A stretch of 64,000 bases of DNA from Vandiemenella viatica (taxonomy: Eukaryota > Arthropoda > Insecta > Orthoptera > Morabidae). The notes under the pieces are model-generated. The model saw nothing but the letters and a program-made list of their open reading frames with translations, was not told where the DNA came from and searched no databases. Location of the stretch: positions 257,453,199 to 257,517,198 of the forward strand of contig JARYHS010009186.1 of the NCBI GenBank assembly GCA_031002005.1, read 5' to 3'. The position numbers and the translations under genes are program-made. Below, in pieces: positions 26,401 through 40,700 of this stretch (its first letter is position 1; every line of letters begins with the position of its first letter).

Positions 26401-29400
26401 GGCATTATAAGGGGCCCTGCAGGTAAAAGAAAGTTCTTATTTCCTATTAAATGGAGATGGTAGGATCTGTGGTGAGTGGATGGTAGGTGTTGGTACTCAG
26501 CCTCATACTGTGGTTGAGCCCTTGTTGGCTGGGAGGATGATGTTACAGTTTATGGACAGTTCTCTCAAAGCTCGTGTTTGCACAGTGCTGATGTTACTAG
26601 AGTGCTGACTGGTGACCACAGTTTAGGGAAGTGGATGAGGACAGAGTGGAGTGAGGAATTCCTGGAATAGAATGAGGGGTGGGTTCGAGGGAGAGAGGGA
26701 GGATGCAGATGAGATGAAGGCAGAGTGGTAGAAGGCTTGGAGGGGGAGATAGAAAAGGTGGGCAAGGCATGGGGTTGCTGGGTGTTAGACTAATTCTTTT
26801 TTGTGCTGGTTTCTGCCATGGTGGCAATGTGATACTGCCAGTGGAGAGAGTGAAATAATGCTAGTGAGTCCCAAACCAAAACTTCACAGTTGATGAACAT
26901 AATATTGTGGATTCTGATAGGGGAGTGGAGAAAAGGTTGGTTATTCATGGTCTTCTTTGGTTTAACTGAAAGTGGGGCAGAGGCTTGTGGAATTGAGAAG
27001 GTGGGTAAGGCGTGGGGTTTGGGCAATCAGGATGGAGTTGGTGTGTGTTGGGCAGGAGTAGAATGTTGATAGGGACAGAGCCAAATAGCCTTTAAGAAGA
27101 GCTGAAAGCTATCCGAAGTGAGTACATAAAAGGCAGTGGATTTTGTGGAGGCAGAAAAGTTGGGTAGAATGTGTAACACAGAGGATGAAGTCAGATAACC
27201 TAAAATTTTGTTACTTCGTAACCAAATTTATTCAGAGAGCAGCGAGTTCATTTAAATAACATTGCAGATTACGTTTGGGGTCATTTGCTTAGATAATTCA
27301 AGTCATATATGAGAGTGAACAAGTATATTGATTCAGAACGTAGTATTAACATATCTGGTATATTGGATTCAGACTATTTTGTAAAAGAAAGCATTGCCTT
27401 TATTTTCAGAGCTATTTAGACTATAACTAGTAACTATACAGCTAGCAATTTCTCTGAAGAAATATTGTTATTTTAAAGTTGAGTTTGTATGGAATCAGAA
27501 TGACGCAGTAAACATATTTAAAATTCTAGAAGCCTCGATTTTGAAGATAGGGAGACAGCTTAAAAGAATCATGGTTTTTGATTGTATATCATATTAAATA
27601 TTGAGAAAGGTAACTGAATTTTAAAGGATGTTTGGAGAAGATTTGGAATATTGTGTATCGACAGAATTTGGGAGACAAAACTTTCATCGAGGGTTTCGGG
27701 TTTAAATTAAAGAGGAATGTTTTCTAGACATGAAAATGCAATTGGTTTTTGAATATATGCACTATTTTGGCCGATATCCAAGAAATAAAATTATGGACAA
27801 ACTCGTTAATATGACTTCTTCCGGTAACCATAGTGTAAGAATTTGAATGTAAAAGAAAATTTTTCTGATTTACTGGAATAATGAGAAAGCCATTAAAGAA
27901 CTGTTATTACAGTTAGAGAGTGATGATTTATTATTGAAAATGGGATGTAGAATTATTTAAAGCAAATTTCAGAGTTGTAAGTCAAATATGTCAAAAGATA
28001 TAAATTTGCGAAATGAAAATTTGTATAATAATTTTGGTTCAGCTTGTTAGAAAATAGTAAACAAGTGGATCTTGGTATCAAATGAAAGAGTAAAAAAATT
28101 GAAGCAAGTTAAAAGTCAGCTTCATAGCTTTAAAACTTTGAGAGTTATGGAAATTTTTAGTGATTTCGGAAAATAATTTTTTACGGCTAAAGTATGATAG
28201 CTACGAAAATCTTCATTAGGATTGAATTTAACGTTTGAAAGTCTGGCTATCTACTGTAAAAATCTATCTACTGTAGGAATTTATTTATTGACTGAGGATC
28301 TTGGATGTCACAATAAAAGTGCAGAAGGTTACATTTTATCCATACACTAGGGAGCCACATTGCATGAGAATGGGGAAGAGTACATTTTACCACAGGTAGC
28401 TTATTTATAGGAGAGCCTGGGACTAGCTTCGGGCAGTTCGTGAAAATCAATTGGGCAGTTACCACGCACCTCTGTGGCATGCTTTCGTGCTCTTGACTAA
28501 GGTGGGCAGTGGCAAGTGATACCATTATGCAATAGTTAGAGAAGGCCATCTTTGAAATTTATCAGCGTTAGGTGGAAGTGGTTGCTAAGCCTCATGTGAC
28601 TGTAAACAGTTAATGGACTAATGAGATTGGTCTGTCTCAATTCAGTTTGTAGAACTTGAAGTCATTTACTTTGGAAAATTAGTTTGATATTAAGTTTGTG
28701 ACTTTATAAAAAAATTTCGAACAATATAGTGATGATTGAATATTTCTATGGGAACAGTGACTTTAATTTCAACATTACCTTTCCTTGATTGAGGTTAAAC
28801 AATCTTGGTGGCAGCCGTTCTTCAAACACAAAATATATCCAAAGGTAACACATGATCATCATAATTGATGACATAAGCTGTTTATTACTAACCCCGATAA
28901 GCAGTTTAGCCACTACAAACTCTGGCTGATTAAGTTTTGGAGGACAAAGAGTTTTGGTCCAGGTGGCAGCCAGGATGAAAGGTTACAGAGAATAAAGAAG
29001 CAATAACACTCCCCCCCCTCTCCCCCATTATTTTATCCTGATGATAAAGGGCTAGCCCCCAAAATTACGATATCATGTGCATTTTTGTATTTTCTGTGTG
29101 TTTTTGCCTTTTCTCTGTGTTCATGCCCCACATCCATCATCTAAAGGTAAGTGGTGGCTACTTTTCCCTATCCTAATTTTTTATTCCTTTTCGCTACTTA
29201 GAGCCTTTTGTTTCATTGTTTCCTTTATATATGTCACAAGAGTTCTTTTTTATTTAGATATCACACTGAAACTAATGAACCAATTTGGATGGGGTTCTCA
29301 CAAATTGTAAGCTTAGGATCTAACTGAAAAACTGGCAATGTTAATTATTAAAATGTAAATTAAGTGGGCCTTATGCTGTAATACAGAATGCTATTTCTCA

Positions 29401-32400
29401 TTTTGGCCCAGACTGCATTTCAACATAACCATAGGCTCTGCTAATATTATCACACAAAAATCCCAATATTTAATGTATGCACAAATAATCAACACATCTA
29501 CAAGGTAAAAAATGCTAGTTCCATCATATATTCATGTTGGATTATGTACCCAATTCTTCAAACTAAGTCCCATCAGATTTTTTTTTCATTTTACAAATAT
29601 AAAACACCCTGGACAGAATGTATTTCCAAATAACAGATAGAGTTGTTGAAAAAATGACATCAGTTGTGCAAGCTATAAGATAACATGTGAAGCAGGAGAA
29701 ATACCAACATTGGAAGAAAAGCTGAGAATGCTGTGTTGCCATAAGGAGAAAATACAAAAACAAATAGTATATTGTAAAATTTGCAATAAGGTTTCTACAG
29801 CAAACATTTTTTTAGATTCATTTTTGAACAGATGCTGGAATCTTACTCAGCCAGGACAAATGCAATATTTCCTACAGTGTTCATCCATACATACAATAAA
29901 GAATTTGAACAGTTGGATAACACAATAATAAAATAAATAAACCTCTAGCATACTTTACAGAGGTTATTCAACTAACCTTCTGATTCTATAGCCACTAAAG
30001 AATCAGACTGCGGGAGTGCATAAACTGGGTCTGGACCTTCATTACCAGATGGTACATCCAGATCATGGTCAACATTGACAAACTGTGGGTTCAGGCCTTC
30101 CAGGGATGTATTGCTTGTCTGTAGCTGCATGTTTGATGTTGTAAAATTTATTTTCAATTCTGTCATATCTGAAAACACCATTACAATTACACATTGCATT
30201 GTTGGTCCATGTGTTACTGTTGTTAAAATACAAAAACTGTATGTAATTGTGAAATTAAATTAAATGACTCTGGCGAAAAAAAATCTGTAACAACAAAAAC
30301 AAAGCTAAAACAAAATATGCTGATTAACTGATATTAATAAGAAAAGAATGAATAAATTTGTATAGATATGAAAGAAACCAAGACCACAGAATAATTTTGA
30401 AATTACCTATGGTAAGAAATGCTTCCTTTCCTCTTTACATATTTAATAGTTTTGTTGATCTTAGATTTATGAGAGAGTACAAAGACGAAACATTACAGGT
30501 CTTTTGCAGTGATCCATAATAAAATCGATCATAAGTAGATTTGTATATTTGCTGTTAATTATGAGGTAAGTTTCCATGTTGTTCACCCAAATGACAGAAT
30601 GGTCATTCTGTGAAACGGTCTCCCACACCACCCTCCCTCCTTGATTTTCTCCTGTTGACAAAGAGCCAAGTCTCGAAATATTCATTGTTTTTCCTGTGTT
30701 TTGTGCTTATTTGTGTGTTCACCCCATGATACCATCATCTTAGGTAAGTGATGGTTCATTTCACTATCCCTTTTTTTGTAATTACAGATTCACTTCCACT
30801 TGAGGTATACTTTCACAAAATGCCGCCAAATTATTATGAAAAATGAAGAAAAGCAACCGATCTTGTTCAGAAAAGTTTTCTAAGTTCTCTCAAATAATTT
30901 CATAGTCATCTCCACTCAGCAGATTCTATGTTCCACTGCACTTGGAAGTATTCTAAGTTCCCAGCATTACATGTTTGGTAAATTTGTACAAGCTCCTGCT
31001 AAATCACGAAATTGTCACAACCCATGCCCACCTTCAACTGTGTACAGAACCAGATTTCCCTGGGTATATATAGGGCAGACCCATGTGAAAGAATGTTGTG
31101 TCCTAATTTACATTAGTGTTCACCATATCTATTTTCTTTCTTCAATGGATATCTGCTTCTTAGGCCATACAGCAAGCTCATGTGTGATAATGAATCATCC
31201 AATGATTTTTCGGTTTCTCCACTATATATTTTTTCCAACAAATTACAGATACAACAGTAACACACACAACACTTAAACACCCTTCTACTTGGCTGAACTC
31301 CAACTGGCGACTAATCACTGGGTTCCAAGCTGTGTTAAGTTGGTGTACTTTTGGCTGCTTTCTAATATATATAAACTAGCTGACCCGGTCACGTGTTGCT
31401 GTGACTCAGCAATGTTATTCTAAACTCCCTAATGTTGTCAAATTAATATTCACTATTAAAGATAAAATTAAAAATGTTTTCAAAAGTAATTGGTAAAGAC
31501 TATCGGAGAGTTAAAATTAAGGAAAAACGAACGTAAAATTTTTTAATTAACATTTTATTACAAATTACTTAATGGAAAATATCACCTGAGGGATCAATAT
31601 GACGTAAAATAGTGTACACCTAGAAACGTATGGAACTATAATAATAATTTCATGTGGTCGTAATGACCTGGTTGCAGGGTTTCTATTCACTGCGTATTCC
31701 GCCCCTGTCATAGCCACCTTAACCTTACCCGCTAATCCTGCCGAATACAGGGGACCTACAGTTTAGTGTGGAATCCGAATCAAGGAAATGTTCTGGCATA
31801 CTTCACATTACACAGCAAGCTGTGCCGGAAGTGAAGGCAAGGTTAAGTGTGAATTCATCTTGGACAAACATCGTCACGCGAAATTTTTATAAACTGCTGC
31901 TGTGAATTTTCGACTGCAAGAATTAACTTATGGTCTTTTCCATTCCTTGTTCTCTCCCCTCCTCCCTTTGTAATTCGCCATAATAAATATTTAGGTCAAT
32001 AATTGAGATAAAAACTATGCTATCTTTTAAGTTGGACCAAATTACACACAATAAGCAAAATTTCATAAAAAATTGGTTAAGTAGTTTCAGAGTTCTTCTC
32101 GGACAAACATCGTGACGCGAGATTTTTTATATATATAAGATGTAACATATGAACTTATTCAGGTAGCAAGTGACAATTGCATACCTCACCTGTGTTATTG
32201 CTGTTGTTGGTGTACTGTTCATCCATCAACAAGTTCCCATTACTTATTTCAGGTTGTGGGAGCGGAAGTCTCTCATTACAACAACCTGCATCTGTAGAAT
32301 ATTTCTGCAAATTTTTTTTTAAAGAAAAATGTTAAAGTAAATTAGTTGTAGTTCAAATATGTTTTAATTGCCGAGTATTAACTAGCTGGAAGAAATAAGG

Positions 32401-34712
32401 AAATATAAAATTAGCTGCTCAGTATTAAAATTTCTGTTTTTGATTATATCATTTAATTTTGTCTCTATACAGTAAATTATATGTGAAGTTATTTTTCATA
32501 TTTTAATAGTAATCCAGAAAGTCTTACATTTTGACCACATTGTGGTGACACCATTGGATGTGGTTATCCAATCAGTGAAAAAAGAGGCTCACTATGTTTA
32601 GGGCACCTTTTATAGCCCATTCCTGTTGTGAATAGAGATTAACTTCAGAATGGTTGGGAAATTTTTTGATCTACAACTAAAAGCAAGGACTTCAACATCT
32701 TCTGCAGTGGTTATTGAGCTACAGTATGTCACATAACCTTACTACTGTCAGTACAGCTTTAAAAATAGTTTAAAGGGTCCTTAAAACCAACAGCAAATCG
32801 TTTTAGAAGCATTTTTCAGTAGTTTGAGAGTCAGAAAAAATATCGGTTTGAGCTATCTTATAAGTTTTTGAAAGTGCTATAAAGAAAGTTAAAATCTTTT
32901 TAGAAGCCTTTTGGCCACAATCATTTTCAGAGGAGTAAGATGATATGACAATTCAAATTAGGTTTAATACTTGCATCTCATAGAATTGTAATAAAGAGAT
33001 ATTGTGGACTTGGTTATCTCGCAAGCACATGGAAAATATTGGACAAGAAATTAATTTGCAAGGTACAGCTAAGATTCATAGTTCAAAATGTTTGGCATAA
33101 AATAATATGGAACATATGAAAAGATAGTCAATAACTAACAGGAAAGTATGTTTTTGACAAAATAAGAGATTTCGCTGACTTTACAATTCAGCATTTCTGC
33201 GGATATATGGGTCTGAGGGCACAGAAATGACATTTAAATTAAAGAGAAATTTTCTCTGAACACAGAGTGATTTTCGTCAAGATTCAGACAATATCAAGCC
33301 GTAAAAGGAAAATTAAGGTTTAAACATAATGAATGCTACAAAGCATCAGTTTGGAAACAAAGGATTAGCAGTAAGGGAAATAGATAGTGAGGAAATAATA
33401 TTACCATCAGATAGTGAATCAAATTTAGCAAAGTTTGAGATATATTACAAATCGATAACATTCAAATATTTGGAGATAATTGACATCATAGTTTTAGCTC
33501 ATTTTCACTATCAAGTACATTTGGGATCTAGACATGTTATACGTCAAAGGTTGAGGAAATTTTTATAGAATATTTTCATAGCAGTTATTTCACAGACTGA
33601 AGAATTGAAAGAATGATGACAGATTAAAGCTTTTACAAATTTAGCTCGAAATCCACAACACCTTGGAGAAAAGCTCTCATAAATAAAATTGGCATTTAAA
33701 ATATGCTTCACAACATATCAAAATGGCACAATAAGGATATAAGGAGGCCAAGCTAGCCTGAAGGGGTGGCAGTATCCGGGCAGAAATTGAACTGAGAGGA
33801 CGGTATGTTGGTCAGAGATGTAGAAAATTTTAGTAGTGATGCAACAGTGGTGCGGGCTCACTCTTCCTTCGCGATGAACTTTTAACTTTCACATCTAGGG
33901 GTTAGGAGGAAGTTGCTCACTGTGTGAGGATGGTTTAACCTGTTAGTGGTGGTTCAATATAGGTAGTCATGGGTGATCGAATAGTAATTTCAACTCTTGT
34001 TTCACAGTCTGTGCTGCCAGAGACCTCCCTAATAGCAGCAGCTCCTCTGAACTCAGAAGGTGGGAACTTGCCTACCAGTACAAACTGGGCACAAGGCAAC
34101 CACATGGACTCATTATTATTACCCATTTTTAATCCTCTCTGCCTCCTCCATCCCCACTACCTATATTGAACCACCACTAACCTAAGGTTATGTTTTCTTC
34201 ATAGAGTCTTGGGTTAAATTTATATATATATACTCCTACTGATGAAGAGCTATGGTCTATAAAATTATATTCTATGTGTGTTCGTGTGTTTTTTCGAGTA
34301 CCAACACCGCAGGAATCCTCTTCTATGGTAAGCAGTGGTTTTTATCCTATGCTAATGTTTAATACATATATATATATAATAACAATGAAAAAAAAAGACA
34401 CTAAGTAGTGGAAAGGAATCAAATTAGGATAGGGAAATGAGCCACCACTTACCTTTAGATGATGGATGTGGGGCGCGAACACACAGAAAAGACACAAACA
34501 CAAATAATAAAGAAATTTTCGGGAAAAAAAACCCTTCGTCAACAAGAGAACATTATGGGAGGTGGGTGCAGCCGGACATTGCGTGAGCAATCTCCGGCTG
34601 CACCCACCTCCCATAATGTTCTCTTGTTGACGAAGGGTTTTTTTCCCGAAAATTTCTTTATTATTTGTGTTTGTGTCTTTTCTGTGTGTTCGCGCCCCAC
34701 ATCCATCCATCC

Positions 34713-34743
<31 letters not shown>

Positions 34744-37700
34744 GATAGTGAAATGAACCACCACTTACCTTAGATGATGGTTTCATGAGGTGAACACATA
34801 AAAAAGCATAAGAACAGGAAAAACAATTAATATTTCAGGACTTGGCCCTTCGTCCACAGGAGAACCTTGTGGAGGGAGGGTGGTGTGGGAGACCGCCTCA
34901 CAAAATGACCGTTAGTTAGGAACATGGTGGGGGTAAATTCAAACAGAGGACAGGGAGAGGGGGCAGTGAATTGGAGCTGGTACCTGAGCAATGCAAAATG
35001 TTTCAAAAAGTTCAGAAAAACACATTAAAGTGTTCATAACATAAATTTGAGAAAGTAAGCAAGTAAAAAATTAAAAAAATACAATAATAATAAAAATAAA
35101 AGAATCTATGTAGTTAAACACAAGGCAACCTCCTGGTCTCACTTTGAGATAATACCAAGTAAGTATTTTTCCTTCCCTCTATCCTCTGCTTGCCTCCATG
35201 GCCATTGTCTATATTGAACCACCACATACCAGAGGTGTGGGAGTACCGTCTTGCACTGTGATAGCTACGCGCATTCAGGTACAGGTCTGTGTGCATCGGT
35301 TTTCTATACACTGAGTGTCCTAGAGACCCATCGGGTTTCCTTTCTATAGGAAAGTCTAAGAAAGGCAGCTGGTCTTCTTCTTCCACCTCCATTGTAAATG
35401 TGATGTTTTCATTTATGCTGTTCAGGTGATAGAGAAAAGCTTCCAGGTTGTCACCGCTGTGTGACCAGACCACAAACGTGTCATCTATGTATTGGTAGAA
35501 AGCACTGTGGTTCATAGGAGTGCTTGCTAGTGCTTTGTCTTCAAAGTCCTCTATGAAGAAATTTGCAATAGATGGTGATAATGGACTGTCCATGGCTACT
35601 CCATCAACCTGTTCGTAATATTCCCCATCATACAGGAAATATGATGATTGGAGTGTATGCTGGAATAACTCAACCAAGGCGAGCTCAAAATAACACTTCT
35701 TTAACTTGGCTAGTCACCTGAGAACATTTCATATAATCTCAACGCCGATAGAAACTACGTTCTTATGTAAGGAAAGACATGTTTTTTTAGAAAGAATATG
35801 GGATTATAATTTAGTCATTTGGGAAGCATGGTATCTATAGACAGAAAGGTATTTGTTAAATGGAAACAGAGGGGTAAAACTGACCCATAACACCCCCCTT
35901 GCATCTTTGCTTCTACAACTGAGAAAATTGAGTTAGTTTTTAAAACAATTCAACATGAAAAATATTAAACCATTTAAAGTAAAAATTGTAATAAATGATA
36001 GAATCATAGATCAAGTTGCAGAGTTTCCACACTTGAAGATTAATAACATTCACAAAAATGACACTATTACAATGTTCTTGTAATCAAACATAATGAATTC
36101 CCTGATGGAACAAAAACATTCACACAGAAAAGAGATAACGTTAGTTCTTGCTTCAGAGCTACAGCAAGTCCTCGATCATTGATGACAAAACTGAAGTGCA
36201 CAGCAATAGAAAATAAACTAAAATTGAGAAATAATCATTCTACAGATAGAAAAATGGTGAAAAACCTTTAAAAGTAAAACAGATCTAACATTAAAGAAAC
36301 AATGATCTTTTTTTAAAAAAAACTGTGAATAAAACCTATATTAATAAATAATGTGTTTACTGTAGCAGGTTCTATGGATTGGAATGAAAAGGGTAAATAA
36401 GTTTTAAAAAAATATTACCTTTGATATTGAAATTTCTGGGCTGTAATAATCATACAGTTTTACAATGGCTGCTTTTGGGTTTTCTATTTCAGTTTTCTGC
36501 ACAACTAGAAAGGTGATACATTGTCTCTTGTTGGAAATTTCTTCAAAATAAAAATTTACTCTATCATCTTCTTCTTCCCACCTTCTGAGGCCTACAAAAA
36601 ATAAGAAGTAACAAATCTTAATTGAATGAAAAAGCTTATAGTATATTTTCAACATAAATAAATGAGTTATAATACATACTAAGAGCTTTATCATTTGTTA
36701 ATGTATGTAATGAAGCTCTATCAGGGATATATCCTGTAACCATGCCAACTTCTAAAACAGCCATATTTGATGCCTGATTAGGAATCTTGTAACGTAAACA
36801 GGCCTTCACTCTCTGAACAGTGCACAAGTCCACTGAAGAAACTGGTCCTGTTTCCACATCCAGTTCAAATGAATCAGTCCCAGATGGAGTCTTAACATTA
36901 TAGTGAACTGAAACCTGACAGAATAATGGTTGTAAATCTAACTAACATTGCTATAACCAATAAAAAAGAAAAAATCTTAACCATGCTATAATTTATAGCA
37001 AATTTTTAATAATACCTGGACCATGGCGCACCCATCCCCCTCTGCATCAATTACTACTTGTGTCGGTAAAACAGGAATATGCTGCTGCTGTTTGAGCAAC
37101 CGATTTTGTTGCTGCAAACTAAATGTGTGAGAAAATTCAGCAGCTGTAACTTGCAATTTCATATCAGTAACACTTGGTGGCATTGATAAGGAAAACTTAG
37201 TAAGTGCTTCAAGACCAACAATGGTGTCCTGAAAGAACAAATCAGAGCAGAGAAAATTGAGCATTATTTGAATATGTGATGAGCCATAGAATTGTTTAAA
37301 AGTTTGACAAATTTACTAGTAAGTAGTAAAATACTTTGCTGGTTTTCTGTTACTTTCAAACTGAAAAAATGTATTATTATATATAAAAATATATAACCAA
37401 TTCATCAGTATAGCTGTGCAAATTAAGGCACCATCAGAAAAGATGGGGGAGATTGAACAGGATCAGGATCAATTGTTGGTCATCACGTACCAGCTGTCCT
37501 GATTACAATTTTTTGACAGTTTCTAGCAATCATCTAGATAAATGCTGGGATGATCCCCAGTCCTCACCTTATAAACTACACATTTCACAAACAAAAAATA
37601 TTTACAAATTTCGCAGGCAGATGGCAACACTACATTCCTCCAGTAGAACAAATGCTCCAGGTATGACAAGTCCTATTCTATCACAAGTAGGGCACATGTC

Positions 37701-40700
37701 ACTTGAAATACCTTGGCATAACATTTAACAACAAACTTAACTGGGCAGGATACATTGGACAGGTAGTAGGGAAAGGGTTTAAAATCCTTCACCTCATGGA
37801 AAGATTGATGAGGGGATGTACTAGAGCAGTAAGGGAATTGGGGTACAAAACTTTGGTCAGACCACTGCTTGAAAATGGTGAGGTGGTATGTGACCCACAG
37901 TTTTGATATCAAATACAGGAATTGGAGAGGGTGCAGAGAAGGGCTGCTAGATATGTCTTTGGAAATTAGCACAAAACAGAATCAGCAACCAATGTGATAA
38001 AAAAAAGCTGGAGTGGGATTCATTGGAAGATAGAAGGACAGCAAAGAGAGTTATAGGAGTGCACAAGGCATATATTGCTGATGAGGCATGGTGGGAGAAT
38101 TAAGAGAGTGTCACAAATATATGCTTGCTTGGGGTTCAAACATTACTTGTTAACTTGATCATGTTGCCAGTATAACTGATACTATTTTTGAAGATGCTAT
38201 AGTTCTTTATATTGGCCACCAAGCTATTAGTTTACCCTGTAATAGCTAACAGGTCATACACAATTGAAAGATAGTCACTGTATTTACTAATATATTCTGA
38301 AATTTTATGAAGTTAACATTAGTATCAGATTACACTGTTGAAAACATTTAAAAGGCAAACCGAACTTCAAAATCACATATGAAGATGCAGATTATTCTCC
38401 AAGGCACAACACTGTAGGGAAGCATTCACTCTGGCAAACATACTTATATTTGCACCCAAAATTCACAGTTAGTTTACTGATAGTTTTAATCACTGCTACT
38501 AATGACTTCTTAAACCATTGTAGAAATAACCGTTCTTTCATTGAGATTAGCTTAAAGTTACCTTAAAGTGAATGAGAAAGTCCACGAACTTGTTCGGAGG
38601 TGAGATAGTTAAACTTGCAGTAGTTACATTTTGAATTTTACCTCGCGACACAACACGTACTGCTTCCCATATTTGCCTGCTTAAAAACTGCTCGAGACTG
38701 CCTGAGACTGCTCAAAAACTATTCAGTTGGCTTTTTATAGCCTTGACTTATCTTTCGCTGAATTGACATAGAACAGGGGTTTATTCCTGCAGGGAAATAC
38801 TATTCTGTGGTGAATTACCTAAATCCCACATTCTTGTGGTACACCAATTTTACTCAGATTTTCCTGAAATTTTAATATGTCCTAGTTTAATTACTTCTCA
38901 ATCTTTCTGGTCATGACAAATTTCCTCATAATTATTCTCATTTAAGGCAAATTTTCTTTCATAGGAAATGCTGTAAGTGATTGGAATAGGTAACTAAGAG
39001 AAGTGATGAATGATTTACTAAAAAACTGAAAGAATTTAAAGTTCAAATTAGTAGAGGGCAAAAGTAGGTGGAAAGAGGAAAGGAGATGGATGGACGTGTG
39101 GGGAGATTGCCACCAGAGTTTGTGTTCCATCGCAATTTTATCAATTATTATTATTGTTATGTCTTTCCACTCTCATAATTACAAACCAGATGCTTGTGCA
39201 TAGGTTCCAATGTCGCATGGTGTGCCAGGGTCAATATGAAAAAATTCAAGTATTTAAACAAATGGTTGCAGTTTGCAGAAGTATACATATTTCCTAAATT
39301 TTATAAAAAATGTATTATATATATACATATATATCCACAATTAATGCTGGTTTGCTTTTTGCTCAACCTATTCAATCCCCACTCTTCTTTTTTGTCTCAT
39401 ATGGTAGGTCCCATTATGTACACATCTTCCTCCTGTCACATGTCTCACTTCCGACATGTTGTGTAATGTGTTTTGTGTAATGTGTTTTGTGTGTGTGGCC
39501 CTCCTGCCTTTTTCTGTGGTGAGTGACAGGTTATATTTTCCTATCCTATCCTACTTTCAGTGCTTAATGGCAGTTTCATAACCACTATTATCCATAAAGG
39601 AAAATATACAATAAATAATAATATAACAACAGTTTAATGAATTTTAAAGCTTTTAATAGAGAAAAGATAGATTATGCAGATGGTTAACAATATTGTATAT
39701 TTGATAATCTGGAATTATCACTTTTTTATAACAGGGAATTAAGGGTTGACACTTAAACTAAAGAAGCGAGCATTTTTTAATGATAAAAGTGGTATAAGTT
39801 ACATTTAATAATATTGTTATGACTTGCATAAACTAGTGAGTGAATATCGCTGACAATGAATGTGTGAGAGTTTGACAGTATTAAGTTCGATGGTGTTGGT
39901 TTTGGTATGTAGTTGGTATTGTATGTATTTGAAAGTTGTAAAATAGAAATAAAGCATTAAATGTTAAAAACAAATAACATTGATGTCAGAAGTAGGATCA
40001 TCTGTGCGAAAACTACTAAGGATTTTAAGGGAATTAGGCTTAATTATCAGTCTAAACAATGATACAGCTTTTATGGCAATTACGCAATGACAGAATGAAG
40101 ACTGTTCTTGCAAATTTGGAACTATTGGTTGCTGGAAGTAAATCAGGAAAGGTAGCTCAGTTGGAAGCTGTAATAAAAGAGAAGATCCAGAATAGTTTGA
40201 CTTGACTGAGTATTTAAGAGGACAGACAGTGGGCACTAATGAACTAAGACTTGAGCAAGTAATGCAGTTCCTTACCAGTATGAATTCTGAAATGCAACAA
40301 CTGAACTCTTATACTGAGACTTAATATCTGAAATGGGAATGGAAGAAAGACAGTTGCAAGAAAACATCACGGTGACAGATGTACAAGAACAAAATACAGA
40401 GCAAACATTAGCTTTGCATGATGAAAATGTTCCATAAACATTCAGTCTAGGAAAAGACTTAAGTGAAACCACAGTGGGGTCTGATGTTTCGAAGCAACCA
40501 ATGGAACAGACAGTGCTTGGGTAAAATGAAACCAGCAGTTTCTAATAGCAAAATAGAAGGATCAAAATATAAAATGTAGTTTGAAACAGCAGCAAAGTAT
40601 AATGGTAGGTCCAATACAGAAAATGCGGTTGTGTTGATTTTGGACCTGGGAACGAAGTCTGCTGATATTGTTCAGTCTGATCGGATACAAAAACTGACGA

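Noticed and set aside
26565..27026. Pro/Ser-rich minus-strand ORFs
   Set aside because: They are shadows of a purine-rich low-complexity stretch without family features.
34342..34773. Overlapping ORFs of 140 and 104 residues at the palindrome
   Set aside because: Both strands are open simply because the sequence is a palindromic PLE terminus; the products are mirror shadows including translated TATA repeats.
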